From NCBI GenBank assembly GCA_946480925.1, contig CAMLLU010000048.1, positions 1-41,898 on the forward strand: a DNA stretch of 41,898 nt. Reading direction: 5' to 3'. Under the pieces are notes generated by a model that was not told the DNA's origin, searched no databases, and saw only the letters and a list, made by a program, of their open reading frames with translations. Shown piece by piece: positions 27,237 through 36,155 of the stretch (the stretch's first letter is position 1; the number at the start of each line of letters is the position of its first letter). Origin of the DNA: an uncultured Rivibacter sp. (lineage in GTDB: Bacteria > Pseudomonadota > Gammaproteobacteria > Burkholderiales > Burkholderiaceae). Made by a program: the position numbers and the translations under genes.

Positions 27237-27262
27237 CCGAGCGTTGCACGTGAGAGTGCACA

Positions 27263-27964
27263 TCAGCCCGCCGAATCGTCGAGCTTGTAGCCCAGCCCGC
27301 GCACCGTCTTGAGCAAGGGCAGCGCGTGGCCCTCGTCGATCTTGGCGCGCAGGCGCCGCACGTAGACGTCGACGATGTTGGTGAGGGGGTCTTCGTAGGT
27401 GCCCCACACGTTGGCGAGGATGCGCTCGCGGCTGAACACGCGGCCCGGCGCGTTCATGAGCAGTTCCAGGAAGGCCAGTTCCTTCGCGGTGAGGTCGATG
27501 GGGTGCCCGGCCCGCCGCGCCTGCATGCGGTCGCGGTCGAACTCTAGGTCGGCCACCTGCAGCACGGTGGCACGCGGCCGCACCTCGCGCCCGCGGCGCA
27601 GCAGCGCCTCGATGCGCGCGAGCAGCTCCTCGAAGTCGAAGGGCTTGGTGAGGTAGTCATCGGCGCCCAGGCGCAGGCCCTTGACCTTGTCTTCGGTAGC
27701 GCTCATGGCAGTGAGCATGAGCACCGGCAATTGGCGGCCTTCGGCGCGCAGCGTCTGGCACAGGTCGAGGCCGTTGAGGCCGGGCAGCATGAGGTCGAGC
27801 ACCAGCAGCGCGAACTCGCCGCTGCGCGCCATCTCCAGCCCTTGCGGGCCGGTGCGCGCCAGCTGCACCGTGTAGCCCTCGGCCTTGAGGCCGCGCACCA
27901 GGAAGTCCGCCACGCGGGTGTCGTCTTCGACGACCAGCAGGTTGTTGTGGATGAGCTCGTTCAT
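27263..27964 (-). CDS. OmpR-family response regulator
   Basis: 233 aa. The receiver has Glu-Asp-Asp (LLVVEDDTRV), phospho-acceptor Asp in LLVLDLMLPG and Lys in DDYLTKPFDF; the winged helix is IDLTAKELAFLELLMNAPGRVFSRERILANVWGTYEDPLTNIVDVYVRRLRAKID...TVRGLGYKLD. It overlaps the kinase gene by 4 bp (ATGA), so the kinase is translated first. It probably binds the GATGAA repeats before its own operon and before the DUF4440 gene. Confidence 0.95.
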   Translation of the reverse strand: MNELIHNNLLVVEDDTRVADFLVRGLKAEGYTVQLARTGPQGLEMARSGEFALLVLDLMLPGLNGLDLCQTLRAEGRQLPVLMLTAMSATEDKVKGLRLGADDYLTKPFDFEELLARIEALLRRGREVRPRATVLQVADLEFDRDRMQARRAGHPIDLTAKELAFLELLMNAPGRVFSRERILANVWGTYEDPLTNIVDVYVRRLRAKIDEGHALPLLKTVRGLGYKLDDSAG

Positions 27965-29589
27965 GCGGCCTGCATTGTGGTGTCAGCTGCCGCCTCAACG
28001 AGGCGCGGCAGCACGATGCGCACCAGCGTGCCCTCGCCCGGCGTGCTGTCGATGGCAATACGGCCGTGATGCGCCTGCACGATGGCCTGCGCGATGGACA
28101 GGCCGATGCCGGTGCCGTCTGCCCGGTGGCGGCGCGCGCGTTCGCCGCGCACGAAGCGCTCGAAGACCTGCGGCAGCTCTTCGGGCGCGATGCCGATGCC
28201 GTGGTCCCTTACGGCGACCTCCACCTCGCCTTCAGCCACGCGGCAGCCGAGCTGCACGGTGCCGCCGGCATGCGAGTAGCGCAGGGCGTTGTCCAGCACG
28301 ATCATCAGCGCCTGGCGCAGGCGCTCGGCATCGGCCTGCACCGCCACCGGCATGGCCGGTGCATCGAACTGCAGCCGCATGCCGTGCAAACCCGCCAGCG
28401 CCTCGGCCTGTGCGGCCACCTCGGCCAGCAACGGCGACAGTTCCAGCGGCGCTGGCTGCATCACCAGCTGGTCGGCTTCGGCGCGCGCGACGAGCATCAG
28501 GTCGTCGGTGACGCTGGTGAGCTGCTTCACGGCCTCGACGATGCGCGAAAGCGTCTGCCGGTATTCCGCGGCAGGCCTGTCGGCGCCGCGCAGCGCGATC
28601 TGCGCCTCGCCACGAATGGCGGTGGCCGGTGTGCGCAACTCGTGGCCCAGGTCGGCGAAGAGCTGGCGGCGGCGCTGGTCGAGCCGCTGCAGGGTTTCAT
28701 GCGCGGCCTGCAGCTCGCGGGTGCGGTCCTGCACCGCGTCTTCGAGGCGCCGCCGTGCAGCATCGGCTTCACGGCGATGCTGCTGCAATTCGGCCGCCAT
28801 CGCGTTGAAGTGATGCGCCACGCGGTCGAACTCGTCACCCGAGCCGAGTGCGATGCGGTGCTCCAGCGCGCCGGCCTGCAGGGCCTGCGTGGCTTCGAGC
28901 AGCCTGTCGAGCGGCCGCTTGAGCCGCCGGTTCAGGTGCAAGGCCCAGGCCAGCGCGGCAGCGAAGGTGAGCATCGCCATCACGATGGCCTGCTGTCGCA
29001 GCCGCTCGATTCCGCGCTCCGTGGCCGCGCGCGCGATGGGCACCGCCTTGCGCTGGCGCTCGATGGCGCCGTTGAGCAGCTCGCGCAGGTCGCGGCCGTG
29101 GGTGGTGTCGAACACCTGGTTGAGCTGCCGCCACACGCCGCTGAATTCAGCGCCCGGGGCGAGCGGCTGCAGCGTGTTCAGCTGCACCTGCACTTCGGCG
29201 ATGTTCTGGTCCAGCAGCTGGCTGATGTCTGCCAGCTGCGCCACCTCGGGCGGCACCTCGCTGCCTTCGCGCGCGGCGATCTCGTGCCACGACTCCACGT
29301 ACTGCCGCGACGTGCCGGCCAGCCGGGCCGCGCCGGCATGCATGCTGTCGAGCAGCCGGTCGCGCACTTCGGGTTGCGCGTCGGCATTCATGAGCCGCTG
29401 CGAGGCCCACACGCGCAGGCGCTGCTTGTTCGCCGACAGCTCCAGCAGCTCCGACAGCAGGTCGCTGTTGAGGCGGCTGTGGCGCACGTAGTCGCTCAGG
29501 CGGTAGGCGCCCCACGAAACGAAGCCGGCCTGCAGGAAGACCAGCACCACGAGCAAGGCAAAGGCCAGCGAGAGTCTGAGGCGAAACAT
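27961..29589 (-). CDS. Membrane sensor histidine kinase
   Basis: 542 aa from ATG 29589; a GTG at 29619 is possible. TM1 (LSLAFALLVVLVFLQAGFVSWGAY) is followed by a periplasmic domain of about 150 residues, helical, four-helix-bundle-like (SELLELSANKQRLRVWASQRL...), TM2 (IVMAMLTFAAALAWALHL), HAMP (RRLKRPLDRLLEATQALQAG), HisKA box DLGHELRTPATAIRGEAQIAL, N box LMIVLDNALRYS, and G boxes DHGIGIAPEELP and GTGIGLSIAQAIV. It pairs with the downstream OmpR-type regulator. The signal is unknown. Confidence 0.93.
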   Translation of the reverse strand: MFRLRLSLAFALLVVLVFLQAGFVSWGAYRLSDYVRHSRLNSDLLSELLELSANKQRLRVWASQRLMNADAQPEVRDRLLDSMHAGAARLAGTSRQYVESWHEIAAREGSEVPPEVAQLADISQLLDQNIAEVQVQLNTLQPLAPGAEFSGVWRQLNQVFDTTHGRDLRELLNGAIERQRKAVPIARAATERGIERLRQQAIVMAMLTFAAALAWALHLNRRLKRPLDRLLEATQALQAGALEHRIALGSGDEFDRVAHHFNAMAAELQQHRREADAARRRLEDAVQDRTRELQAAHETLQRLDQRRRQLFADLGHELRTPATAIRGEAQIALRGADRPAAEYRQTLSRIVEAVKQLTSVTDDLMLVARAEADQLVMQPAPLELSPLLAEVAAQAEALAGLHGMRLQFDAPAMPVAVQADAERLRQALMIVLDNALRYSHAGGTVQLGCRVAEGEVEVAVRDHGIGIAPEELPQVFERFVRGERARRHRADGTGIGLSIAQAIVQAHHGRIAIDSTPGEGTLVRIVLPRLVEAAADTTMQAA

Positions 29590-29620
29590 GCCGCACTCTA
29601 TCGCCCGGCACTGCCGCACA

Positions 29621-29648
29621 GATGAACGGCAGATGAACTGCTCATGAA
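29621..29648. promoter_or_regulatory. Three 11-bp-phased repeats before the kinase operon
   Basis: GATGAA, GATGAA and CATGAA begin at 29621, 29632 and 29643. The 17-nt string GATGAACGGCAGATGAA is identical to 25328-25344. It lies just upstream of the kinase start, implying autoregulation. Confidence 0.7.
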
Positions 29649-29825
29649 GCAGACGAAGCGGCTGCTGGCAAGTCTTTGTTTCGCGGTCGTCATTTGCGTG
29701 AAGTTTCGCAAGGGTCGGTCAGGAATCAGTCAAGACTCGCCATCATCACGCTCCTACGCTCGTGCCGCGCCGAATGGACGTCCGCTGGAACCCGGGCGAC
29801 CAACGCGACATGAGGAAACAGCACT

Positions 29826-30389
29826 GTGAGAGAAAACGTGACGGCCGAAGCGCTGAAGAACGCACTGCGCGACAAGAGCCACGCAAGCTTCGATGCGATC
29901 AACCATCTCGACGTCCGCACAGGCCGGCTCGGGCGTGTGATGCGCGGTGAAGTGCAAGGCGATGTCGTTGCACGACTTGCGCCCTGGCTTGCGGCAGCCA
30001 TCGAGCTGGATGAATTCGTGCCCCTGCCTTACGCGGCGCGGCAAGGCTTCAGCGCAGCGGTTGGCGCGGCTGGCGGTGCATTGTGCGTAGCGATCCGCGA
30101 ACCTGGAATGCACTTCTGTGTTGCGAAGACCGAGCACGAGGCGTCGCAACTGTGGAAGTACGTCGCGTGCGGACTGCCCGGCGCGCCCGCAGCTGGCGGG
30201 ATCGAGCCACCGCCGTTGCCCTGGTGTGCCACCATGGGTTGGCCGAGGCTTGCTGAGCAGCCACAAGAGACGCTGGATTGGTTGACTGAATTCGCGCGTT
30301 CGGTTGCCTGGGTGTGGGTCAACCACGTGAGCTTCAAACTGCCGACCCGTGACCGGGACAGAGGCGTGGCATCACGCCGGACCGCGTGA
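29826..30389 (+). CDS. Hypothetical protein (187 aa)
   Basis: GTG 29826 (or GTG 29838). The N-terminal ~70 residues (TAEALKNALRDKSHASFDAINHLDVRTGRLGRVMRGEVQ) are helical and could be a helix-turn-helix, but I do not recognise a family. The middle is Gly/Ala/Pro-rich with scattered Cys, and the C-terminus (ETLDWLTEFARSVAWVWVNHVSF) is aromatic. It lies between the two-component operon and the AWR-like gene. I found no PIP box (a TTCG pair upstream has a 21-nt gap). Confidence 0.5.
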   Translation: MRENVTAEALKNALRDKSHASFDAINHLDVRTGRLGRVMRGEVQGDVVARLAPWLAAAIELDEFVPLPYAARQGFSAAVGAAGGALCVAIREPGMHFCVAKTEHEASQLWKYVACGLPGAPAAGGIEPPPLPWCATMGWPRLAEQPQETLDWLTEFARSVAWVWVNHVSFKLPTRDRDRGVASRRTA

Positions 30390-30494
30390 TGACTCTTTCC
30401 TGCGGCCCTCGCTGAATCACCCGAAGGCGACATGACGGGCCGCCGAAGCCAAGGCCGGCCCGAAGGAAAAGCCGGCCCGGTAGCCTGTGGTTGG

Positions 30495-30532
30495 CGAAGC
30501 CCCACCCACACCACAGACCGGCCGGGGCTTCG
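30495..30532. repeat. Perfect 9-bp inverted repeat
   Basis: CGAAGCCCC (30495-30503) and GGGGCTTCG (30524-30532) with a 20-nt loop, 53 bp upstream of the PIP box. No T-tract follows. Possible hairpin or regulator site. Confidence 0.4.
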
Positions 30533-30584
30533 ATCAAGCATGCGAAAAACAGATATGCGGATGCGCAAACGGCGCAAGGGCTTT

Positions 30585-30608
30585 TTCGCCTGACCCTTCG
30601 CGTCTTCG
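30585..30608 (+). promoter_or_regulatory. PIP/hrpII box
   Basis: TTCG at 30585-30588 and 30605-30608, exactly 16 nt apart, followed by C and T respectively, so TTCGB-N15-TTCGB holds. An extra TTCG at 30597 lies inside. The box is 65 bp before the ATG at 30673, leaving room for a short leader with AAAGGA. Confidence 0.65.
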
Positions 30609-30672
30609 TTGGCCGCTGATGAGCGTGGTGGACCCGGGCCGAATGATTCGAGCCAAAGGAACCGCCCTCAAC

Positions 30673-33600
30673 ATGCTCGATCGCATTCGCCACATGACGG
30701 GTCTGAACCGCTACACGGTCGAGACCCCGAACACGCAACACCAGCAAAGCGCCAACAAGGCCGACATGGGCGTGCGTCCACCGCTGCCGCCACGCACCAC
30801 GCCGCCCGCTGTCGACACGGAAATGGCGCCGAGGCTGCGGCCGCCTGCAGCCTCGGGCGGCGAATCACCGGCTTCAGTGGGCATGGCGAGCCCCGCGGTG
30901 GTGATGACGCCGAGCCCCGCCCGCTCCGACAGCGCGCTGATGCGGACCCATGCCGACTCGGCCGATGCCGGCTCAGCGCCGCCGCACCCGCTCGCGGCAG
31001 TAATGACGCAAGGCCCCACAGCCCTTCTCGACCTCGTCACGCACCAGTTCCCCAGCGTCAGGCACGCGAGCTTCGCCCATCTGCCGCTGCAGCAGGCCTT
31101 GCAGGCGCTGATGCCCGGCATGTCGGCCGCCGCACCTGTCGGCCTGCCGGGCGCACCAGCCGTGCTGCTCACGCAGTCGCTGGCCTTGGCCACCGGTGCC
31201 GACGCCCTGCGGGCCTCTGCGGCGCTGGGCGCGCTGCGCCAGCTCGACCCGGTGCGCGACGTCAGCGACGCATGGCACCTGCGCGGCGAAGGCATGCCCG
31301 CGCCGCTGCCACCTGCGCAGCAGGATGCCTGGCGCGTCGCCATGCAACTGGCCACCACGCCGAGCGGCATGCGCCTGCTGCAAACCGTCGTGGGCCGGCC
31401 CGTTCCACCTGCGCAGGAACGCAACTTCGAGTTGCTGATGAAGGCCGTGTCGGCAATGGCCGATCGCAACACTTCACCGGTAGCTCACCCGGCCGCCTTG
31501 ATCGCAGGCCTGGGCGCACCCAGCACCCTGCTCGACGAAGCACTGGCTTGCGCCGCAGCCCGACTGGCGGGTGACGCGCAAGCCGCACGTCCTCACGACT
31601 GGGCGCTCAACGCCGTGCGCAACGATCTCTTCGACACGGGCCCCGGCTCGGAATTCGCCGCCATCGAATCACGCCTCATGAAGATGGGCCGCTGGATCGC
31701 CCTCGCCACCAGCGACAAGCCGGGACAGCTGCGCAACCCGATGAAGGGCAAGTCCGCCTTCCGTGCCCTGCGCTACGGCGCACAGCAAGTGGACCGCGGG
31801 CCCGCGATCGCCAAGCACCGCAAGGCCTTCGATGCGGCACTGCGCGCCGCGACATCACAGCTGAAGGACCAGCTCGTTGCGCTGGCGCCGCTGGCCCGCA
31901 GCGGTGGGCCGGGCCAGGTATCCAGGGAGCTGTTGCGCGCGGCGGTGCTGGACCACTGCCTCGCCACGCCGGATCAGCCGCTGGACAACCGCGTGTTCGA
32001 CGCCGCCGCCGTCCATGATGTCGCCGCAAGGCTGGCCGGCATGCTGGCCGCTGCGGGCGGTCGCCCGGCAGACCTTACGCAGCCGGGGCTCGCCGAGCAT
32101 CTGCAGCAGCAGCCCGAACTGCAGAAGCTGGCCGAAACGCCGCTGCGCATGGAGCACCTGCAGGCCTGGCTGGCCGACGCCGTGAAGACCCACGCCGCGC
32201 AACCCGTGGGCCGGGCCGAGCTACACCCTCAATGGGCCGATGCGGTGGCGGCCGAGCTGCAACGCGCGCACCTCGAAGTGCACGGGCACGACACGCGGGT
32301 GCCTCACGTCGATCGCGAGGCGCTGCGCAAGAGCCTCAAGCACATCGTGCAGAACATCGAAGGCTCCTCGCGGCTGCGCCTGAGCAGCGGGGGCGTGGTG
32401 GGCGTGGGCCTGCGGCAGCTGTCGGCCGCCGTCTCGGGGCTGGTGAGCGGCTTCCTGCTGCGCGGGCGCCTCGACGCACGCCAGCAATGGGGCCGGCAGG
32501 CCGTGTTCGAGATCGCGATGCCGCCCTACGACATGGAGGTCATGGTGGCCACGCAGAGGCAGCGCGCTTCGCAGCTGGGCGTGGGCGCCTTCGTCGGCGC
32601 GGACCTCGGCGTCGCGAGGGCTGGTGGCAACGTCGACGTCACGGCCTATGCCAGCGAGTCGGCCGGGCTCAAGGGCGTGACGCTGCGGCTGCCGCGCATC
32701 GGGCGGCCCGTGAGCGAACTGCGCACGGAGTTCTCGCGGCTGGTCGATCGCCTGCTGGACGGCACCACCGCCGCAGAAGGCCATGCACCGCAAGACCTGC
32801 TGAAGCAGCTGCTGCAGGAGTTCCCCTTGCTCACCGTCAACCGCATCGGCCGTGCCGGCGACGAGCGCAAGCGGCATGGCATCTCGGTCGAGGGCGTCGT
32901 CGCGGCGCAGGCCCTGGGCATGCGGGCCGGCGTGAATGCAGGCATCGCGATCGAGGCGCAGCGCGGCGTCATCCGCCACTACGAAGACGACTCCGGCAGC
33001 CTGCAGGTGCAGCGACACATCGCGGCGTGGAACGTGCGAGGCGCCGCAGGTGTGCGGCTCACGGCCGGCCCGAGCGTCGATGCCGGCCCGGTGAACCTGA
33101 CCTCGGGCAACACCGACACGACGATCCGCGGCGTCAGCGCCGACCTGCTGGTGGCCGGCAGCAGCGACCGCCGCGAAGTGGTGTACCAGGACGGCCGGCT
33201 GCACCCCATCTCCTTCCACGAGACGGAGTTCCAGAACCTCGACGGCTTCATCGCCCACGTGGAGCAGCGCCGCAGCCAATGGGTGCAGGCGCGCCTGGCA
33301 TCGCCGGGCACTGCGCGCAACGCAGACGCCGAGCACACGAAGCTGCGGGCCTTCCTCGACGAAGTGAGCAGCCAGGCGACGCCCACCCACACCTATGCCT
33401 TCCGTTCCACCATCAGCCCGAGCGCGGCCGAGCGGGTGGATGCGTATCGCTCCGCCTCCTTGCTGGCGCAACGGCAAGGCGCAGGCACCGAGGCCACGCA
33501 TGAAACCGTTGCGGCCATGGACGCAGCCGTGGAAGGTGAGTGGGCCAATCCCGCATCGCTGCAGCCGTATTCGCTGCGCTCCTACGAACGCGTGTCGGCC

Positions 33601-33693
33601 CAGGGCTTCAACGGCCTGAACCTGGTGGCGCAGTTCGGCTCGACCCATGCCGCCGATGCGAACCACATCGACAACCGGCTGGATGCGGTCTGA
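30673..33693 (+). CDS. Candidate type III effector, AWR (RipA)-like
   Basis: 1006 aa. ATG 30673 is chosen because it lies just downstream of the PIP box and AAAGGA; an ATG at 30643 is in frame. The N-terminal ~130 residues are Pro/Ser/Thr-rich (a type III signal type). The rest is helical, with an Ala-Trp-Arg triad in QDAWRVAMQ, then SRLMKMGRWI...MKGKSAFRALRYG, and a conserved-looking core RLSSGGVVGVGLRQLSAAVSGL...GRQAVFEIAMPP...MVATQRQRAS. Size and these motifs match my memory of Ralstonia AWR/RipA effectors (about 900-1100 aa), but without alignment this is tentative. AWR proteins act inside plant cells and influence TOR signalling. The polygalacturonase gene follows 153 bp later. Confidence 0.65.
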   Translation: MLDRIRHMTGLNRYTVETPNTQHQQSANKADMGVRPPLPPRTTPPAVDTEMAPRLRPPAASGGESPASVGMASPAVVMTPSPARSDSALMRTHADSADAGSAPPHPLAAVMTQGPTALLDLVTHQFPSVRHASFAHLPLQQALQALMPGMSAAAPVGLPGAPAVLLTQSLALATGADALRASAALGALRQLDPVRDVSDAWHLRGEGMPAPLPPAQQDAWRVAMQLATTPSGMRLLQTVVGRPVPPAQERNFELLMKAVSAMADRNTSPVAHPAALIAGLGAPSTLLDEALACAAARLAGDAQAARPHDWALNAVRNDLFDTGPGSEFAAIESRLMKMGRWIALATSDKPGQLRNPMKGKSAFRALRYGAQQVDRGPAIAKHRKAFDAALRAATSQLKDQLVALAPLARSGGPGQVSRELLRAAVLDHCLATPDQPLDNRVFDAAAVHDVAARLAGMLAAAGGRPADLTQPGLAEHLQQQPELQKLAETPLRMEHLQAWLADAVKTHAAQPVGRAELHPQWADAVAAELQRAHLEVHGHDTRVPHVDREALRKSLKHIVQNIEGSSRLRLSSGGVVGVGLRQLSAAVSGLVSGFLLRGRLDARQQWGRQAVFEIAMPPYDMEVMVATQRQRASQLGVGAFVGADLGVARAGGNVDVTAYASESAGLKGVTLRLPRIGRPVSELRTEFSRLVDRLLDGTTAAEGHAPQDLLKQLLQEFPLLTVNRIGRAGDERKRHGISVEGVVAAQALGMRAGVNAGIAIEAQRGVIRHYEDDSGSLQVQRHIAAWNVRGAAGVRLTAGPSVDAGPVNLTSGNTDTTIRGVSADLLVAGSSDRREVVYQDGRLHPISFHETEFQNLDGFIAHVEQRRSQWVQARLASPGTARNADAEHTKLRAFLDEVSSQATPTHTYAFRSTISPSAAERVDAYRSASLLAQRQGAGTEATHETVAAMDAAVEGEWANPASLQPYSLRSYERVSAQGFNGLNLVAQFGSTHAADANHIDNRLDAV

Positions 33694-33846
33694 TCGTGTC
33701 GGCACGACCGGAAACGAATTGACGCAGTTGATCAGCGCATCGTCACTTCGGGGTCATGACGACTCTGCGCGCCTTCGGAAGACTCGCACACCCTGTGCCG
33801 GGCCAGGCAAGGTGCCTACCCGTGCAGACAACAGCGTGGAGATCCA

Positions 33847-36003
33847 ATGCGAATGAAGAAATGGGAGCGTGGCTGCGGCATCGTGCTGGCAGCCCTGGTG
33901 GCTGCCACGATGGCGGCCTGCGGCTCGGGTGATGACGACGAATCGTCCACCGCCGGCAGCACCGCCACGTCGGGCACGTCGACCGGCAGTGACACATCCA
34001 CGGGCGGCGGCACGACCACCGGCGGCAGCCCCGCCACGGCAAGCGCCGCCTGTTCGGCCGCCAACGTGAAAGCCAGCAACGGCACCAGCACCAACGTGCC
34101 GCAGAACCCCTGCGTGCCCACGCTCGCCTACGACGACACGAGCCTCACGCTGGTGTGGAACAAGCCCGACAACTACGCCGACGTGGTGGACTACAACGTC
34201 TACATGAACGGCACCAGGCTGGGCAGCGCAGCGGCCAACAACGCGGCGCACTCGGTGGCCAAGCCGTACATCGACCACTTCTATGCCGACGACTCGGCCG
34301 GCTTCCACACCCGCGTCACCTTCCACAACTTCCACGTGACAGGCCTGTCGCCGGACACCGCCTACACCTTCACCGTGCGCGCGGTCGACGCCTCGGGCCA
34401 GGAGTCCGCCGACAGCGTGGCCGTGGTGCGCAAGACGGCACCCGCCTTCACGCGCATCTACAACGTGGCCACGCTCGGCGCCAAGGGCGACGGCACGACG
34501 GTGAACACCACCATCATCCAGAACGCCATCGACGAATGCGCCAGCACCTCCACGTCGGCCTATGGCTGCAAGGTGCTGATTCCCGCCAACGACGCCAGCG
34601 GCTCCGTGTTCGTGACCGGCGCGCTCTTCCTCAAGAGCAACATGACGCTGGAAGTCGCCGAAGGCGCCACGCTGCGCGGCTCCAGCGAAGCGGCCGACTA
34701 CCCGCTTGCCAAGGGCTACCAGCTCTACAGCTACTTCACCAACTCGACGGACGACCGCCGCCCGCCCTCGCTGCTGAACGCGCTCAACCCCGCGCACATG
34801 AACGGCAGCAAGGCACTGGCCGACCACCAGGGCTACGACGAGACGCGCGGCGTGTTCACCAACATCCGAGTCACCGGCAAAGGCACACTCGACGGCAGCG
34901 GCTGGGTGCGCGGCAGCACCGACACGGTGGACGAGATCGGCAACCGCCTGGCCGCCTTCGAGCCCGGCAGCGCCAGCAAGTGGAGCACGCTGGGCGTGCT
35001 GGCCAAGAGCCAGCTGCTGGCCGCGCAGGCCGAAGCCGGCGGCACGCTCGACGCGACGCAGAACGCCAACTACTACAGCAACCGCCGCTCCAGCCTCGCC
35101 ACCTTCCGCGGCGTGAACAACATCTACTTCGGCAACCTGAAGCTCACCAACCCGGCCTACCACGGCGTGATGTTCGTCGAGAGCGAGAACATGGTGTTCA
35201 CCAACACCGTGACGCAGACCTTCGACGTCAACAACGCCGACGGCGTGGAGTTCGGCAACAGCAGCAACGCCGTCGTGTTCAACAACTTCGTGGACAGCGG
35301 CGACGACTGCATCAACTTCGCCGCCGGCCAGGGCAAGAACTACGAAGGCGTCACGCCCCAGCAGTACGCGTGGATCTTCAACAACTACATGCGTGAAGGC
35401 CACGGCGGCGTGGTGGCCGGCAGCCACACCGGTGCGTGGATCCAGGACATCCTGGCCGAAGACAACGTGATGTTCATGACCGACAACGGCCTGCGACTGA
35501 AGAGCACGCCGGCCACCGGCGGCGGCGCGCGGCGCATCGTCTTCCGCGACACCGCCATGCGTGAAGTCGGCACGAAGAACAAGGTCACCGCGGGCGGCCA
35601 GACCTTCACCAACAACACCAACGGCAACCCGTTCATCCTCACGCTGTCGTATTCCGCGGGCAGCAACGTGTTCGACAACGCCTCGGCTTCGGCGCAGTTC
35701 CGCGACATCACCGTGAACCGCGTGACGGTGGACAACGGCAGCGCGAGCACCGGCGGCGCGATGATCACCGTGGACGGCTACGACGGCAGCGACACCTCGC
35801 TGGGCTATGCCGAGACCTTCCACGAGAACGTGACGTTCGACACCGTGAAGATCACGAACGCGAAGCCCGCCAGCATCAGCCGCCTGAAGGACAGCACGTT
35901 CAGGAACGTGACCGTCACCAACTGGGGTTCGGCGGCCACGCCCTGGAGCATCGGCAACTCCACCGGGTTGACCTTCACGGGCGTGACACCGGCACCGCAG
36001 TAG
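33847..36003 (+). CDS. GH28 polygalacturonase (exo-type), lipoprotein with fibronectin-III domain
   Basis: 718 aa, ATG 33847 with GGAG. N-terminal lipobox (LVAATMAACG) and a Ser/Thr/Gly linker, then an Fn3-like domain (about 85-198: LVWNKPDNYADVVDYNVY...LSPDTAYTFTVRAVDASG). The GH28 beta-helix (about 200-718) has the catalytic motifs: NADGVEF, SGDDCI, EGHGG, and RLKS (RIK type). It cleaves alpha-1,4-galacturonan of plant pectin, acting outside the cell or on its surface. Plant pathogenic Burkholderiales use such exo-PGs to feed on and macerate tissue. No PIP box upstream. Confidence 0.93.
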   Translation: MRMKKWERGCGIVLAALVAATMAACGSGDDDESSTAGSTATSGTSTGSDTSTGGGTTTGGSPATASAACSAANVKASNGTSTNVPQNPCVPTLAYDDTSLTLVWNKPDNYADVVDYNVYMNGTRLGSAAANNAAHSVAKPYIDHFYADDSAGFHTRVTFHNFHVTGLSPDTAYTFTVRAVDASGQESADSVAVVRKTAPAFTRIYNVATLGAKGDGTTVNTTIIQNAIDECASTSTSAYGCKVLIPANDASGSVFVTGALFLKSNMTLEVAEGATLRGSSEAADYPLAKGYQLYSYFTNSTDDRRPPSLLNALNPAHMNGSKALADHQGYDETRGVFTNIRVTGKGTLDGSGWVRGSTDTVDEIGNRLAAFEPGSASKWSTLGVLAKSQLLAAQAEAGGTLDATQNANYYSNRRSSLATFRGVNNIYFGNLKLTNPAYHGVMFVESENMVFTNTVTQTFDVNNADGVEFGNSSNAVVFNNFVDSGDDCINFAAGQGKNYEGVTPQQYAWIFNNYMREGHGGVVAGSHTGAWIQDILAEDNVMFMTDNGLRLKSTPATGGGARRIVFRDTAMREVGTKNKVTAGGQTFTNNTNGNPFILTLSYSAGSNVFDNASASAQFRDITVNRVTVDNGSASTGGAMITVDGYDGSDTSLGYAETFHENVTFDTVKITNAKPASISRLKDSTFRNVTVTNWGSAATPWSIGNSTGLTFTGVTPAPQ

Positions 36004-36155
36004 AAGGCCGCTGCCGCGCACGGGCATGCGCGGCAGCGCGCGAAATCGCGGCTCGATTCGCGAGGAAGTCGTCTTCAACGGTGCGATTTCATTGGCTGTT
36101 CGCGCCGTCTGCGTGCTACAAGTGAGCCCACCGCTCGGCCCACTAGCAGGTGAAG

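Noticed and set aside
33747..33777. TTCG pair before the polygalacturonase
   Set aside because: The gap is 23 nt, not 16, so it is not a PIP box.
33754..36078. 774-aa minus-strand open frame opposite the polygalacturonase
   Set aside because: Shadow of a clear GH28 gene.
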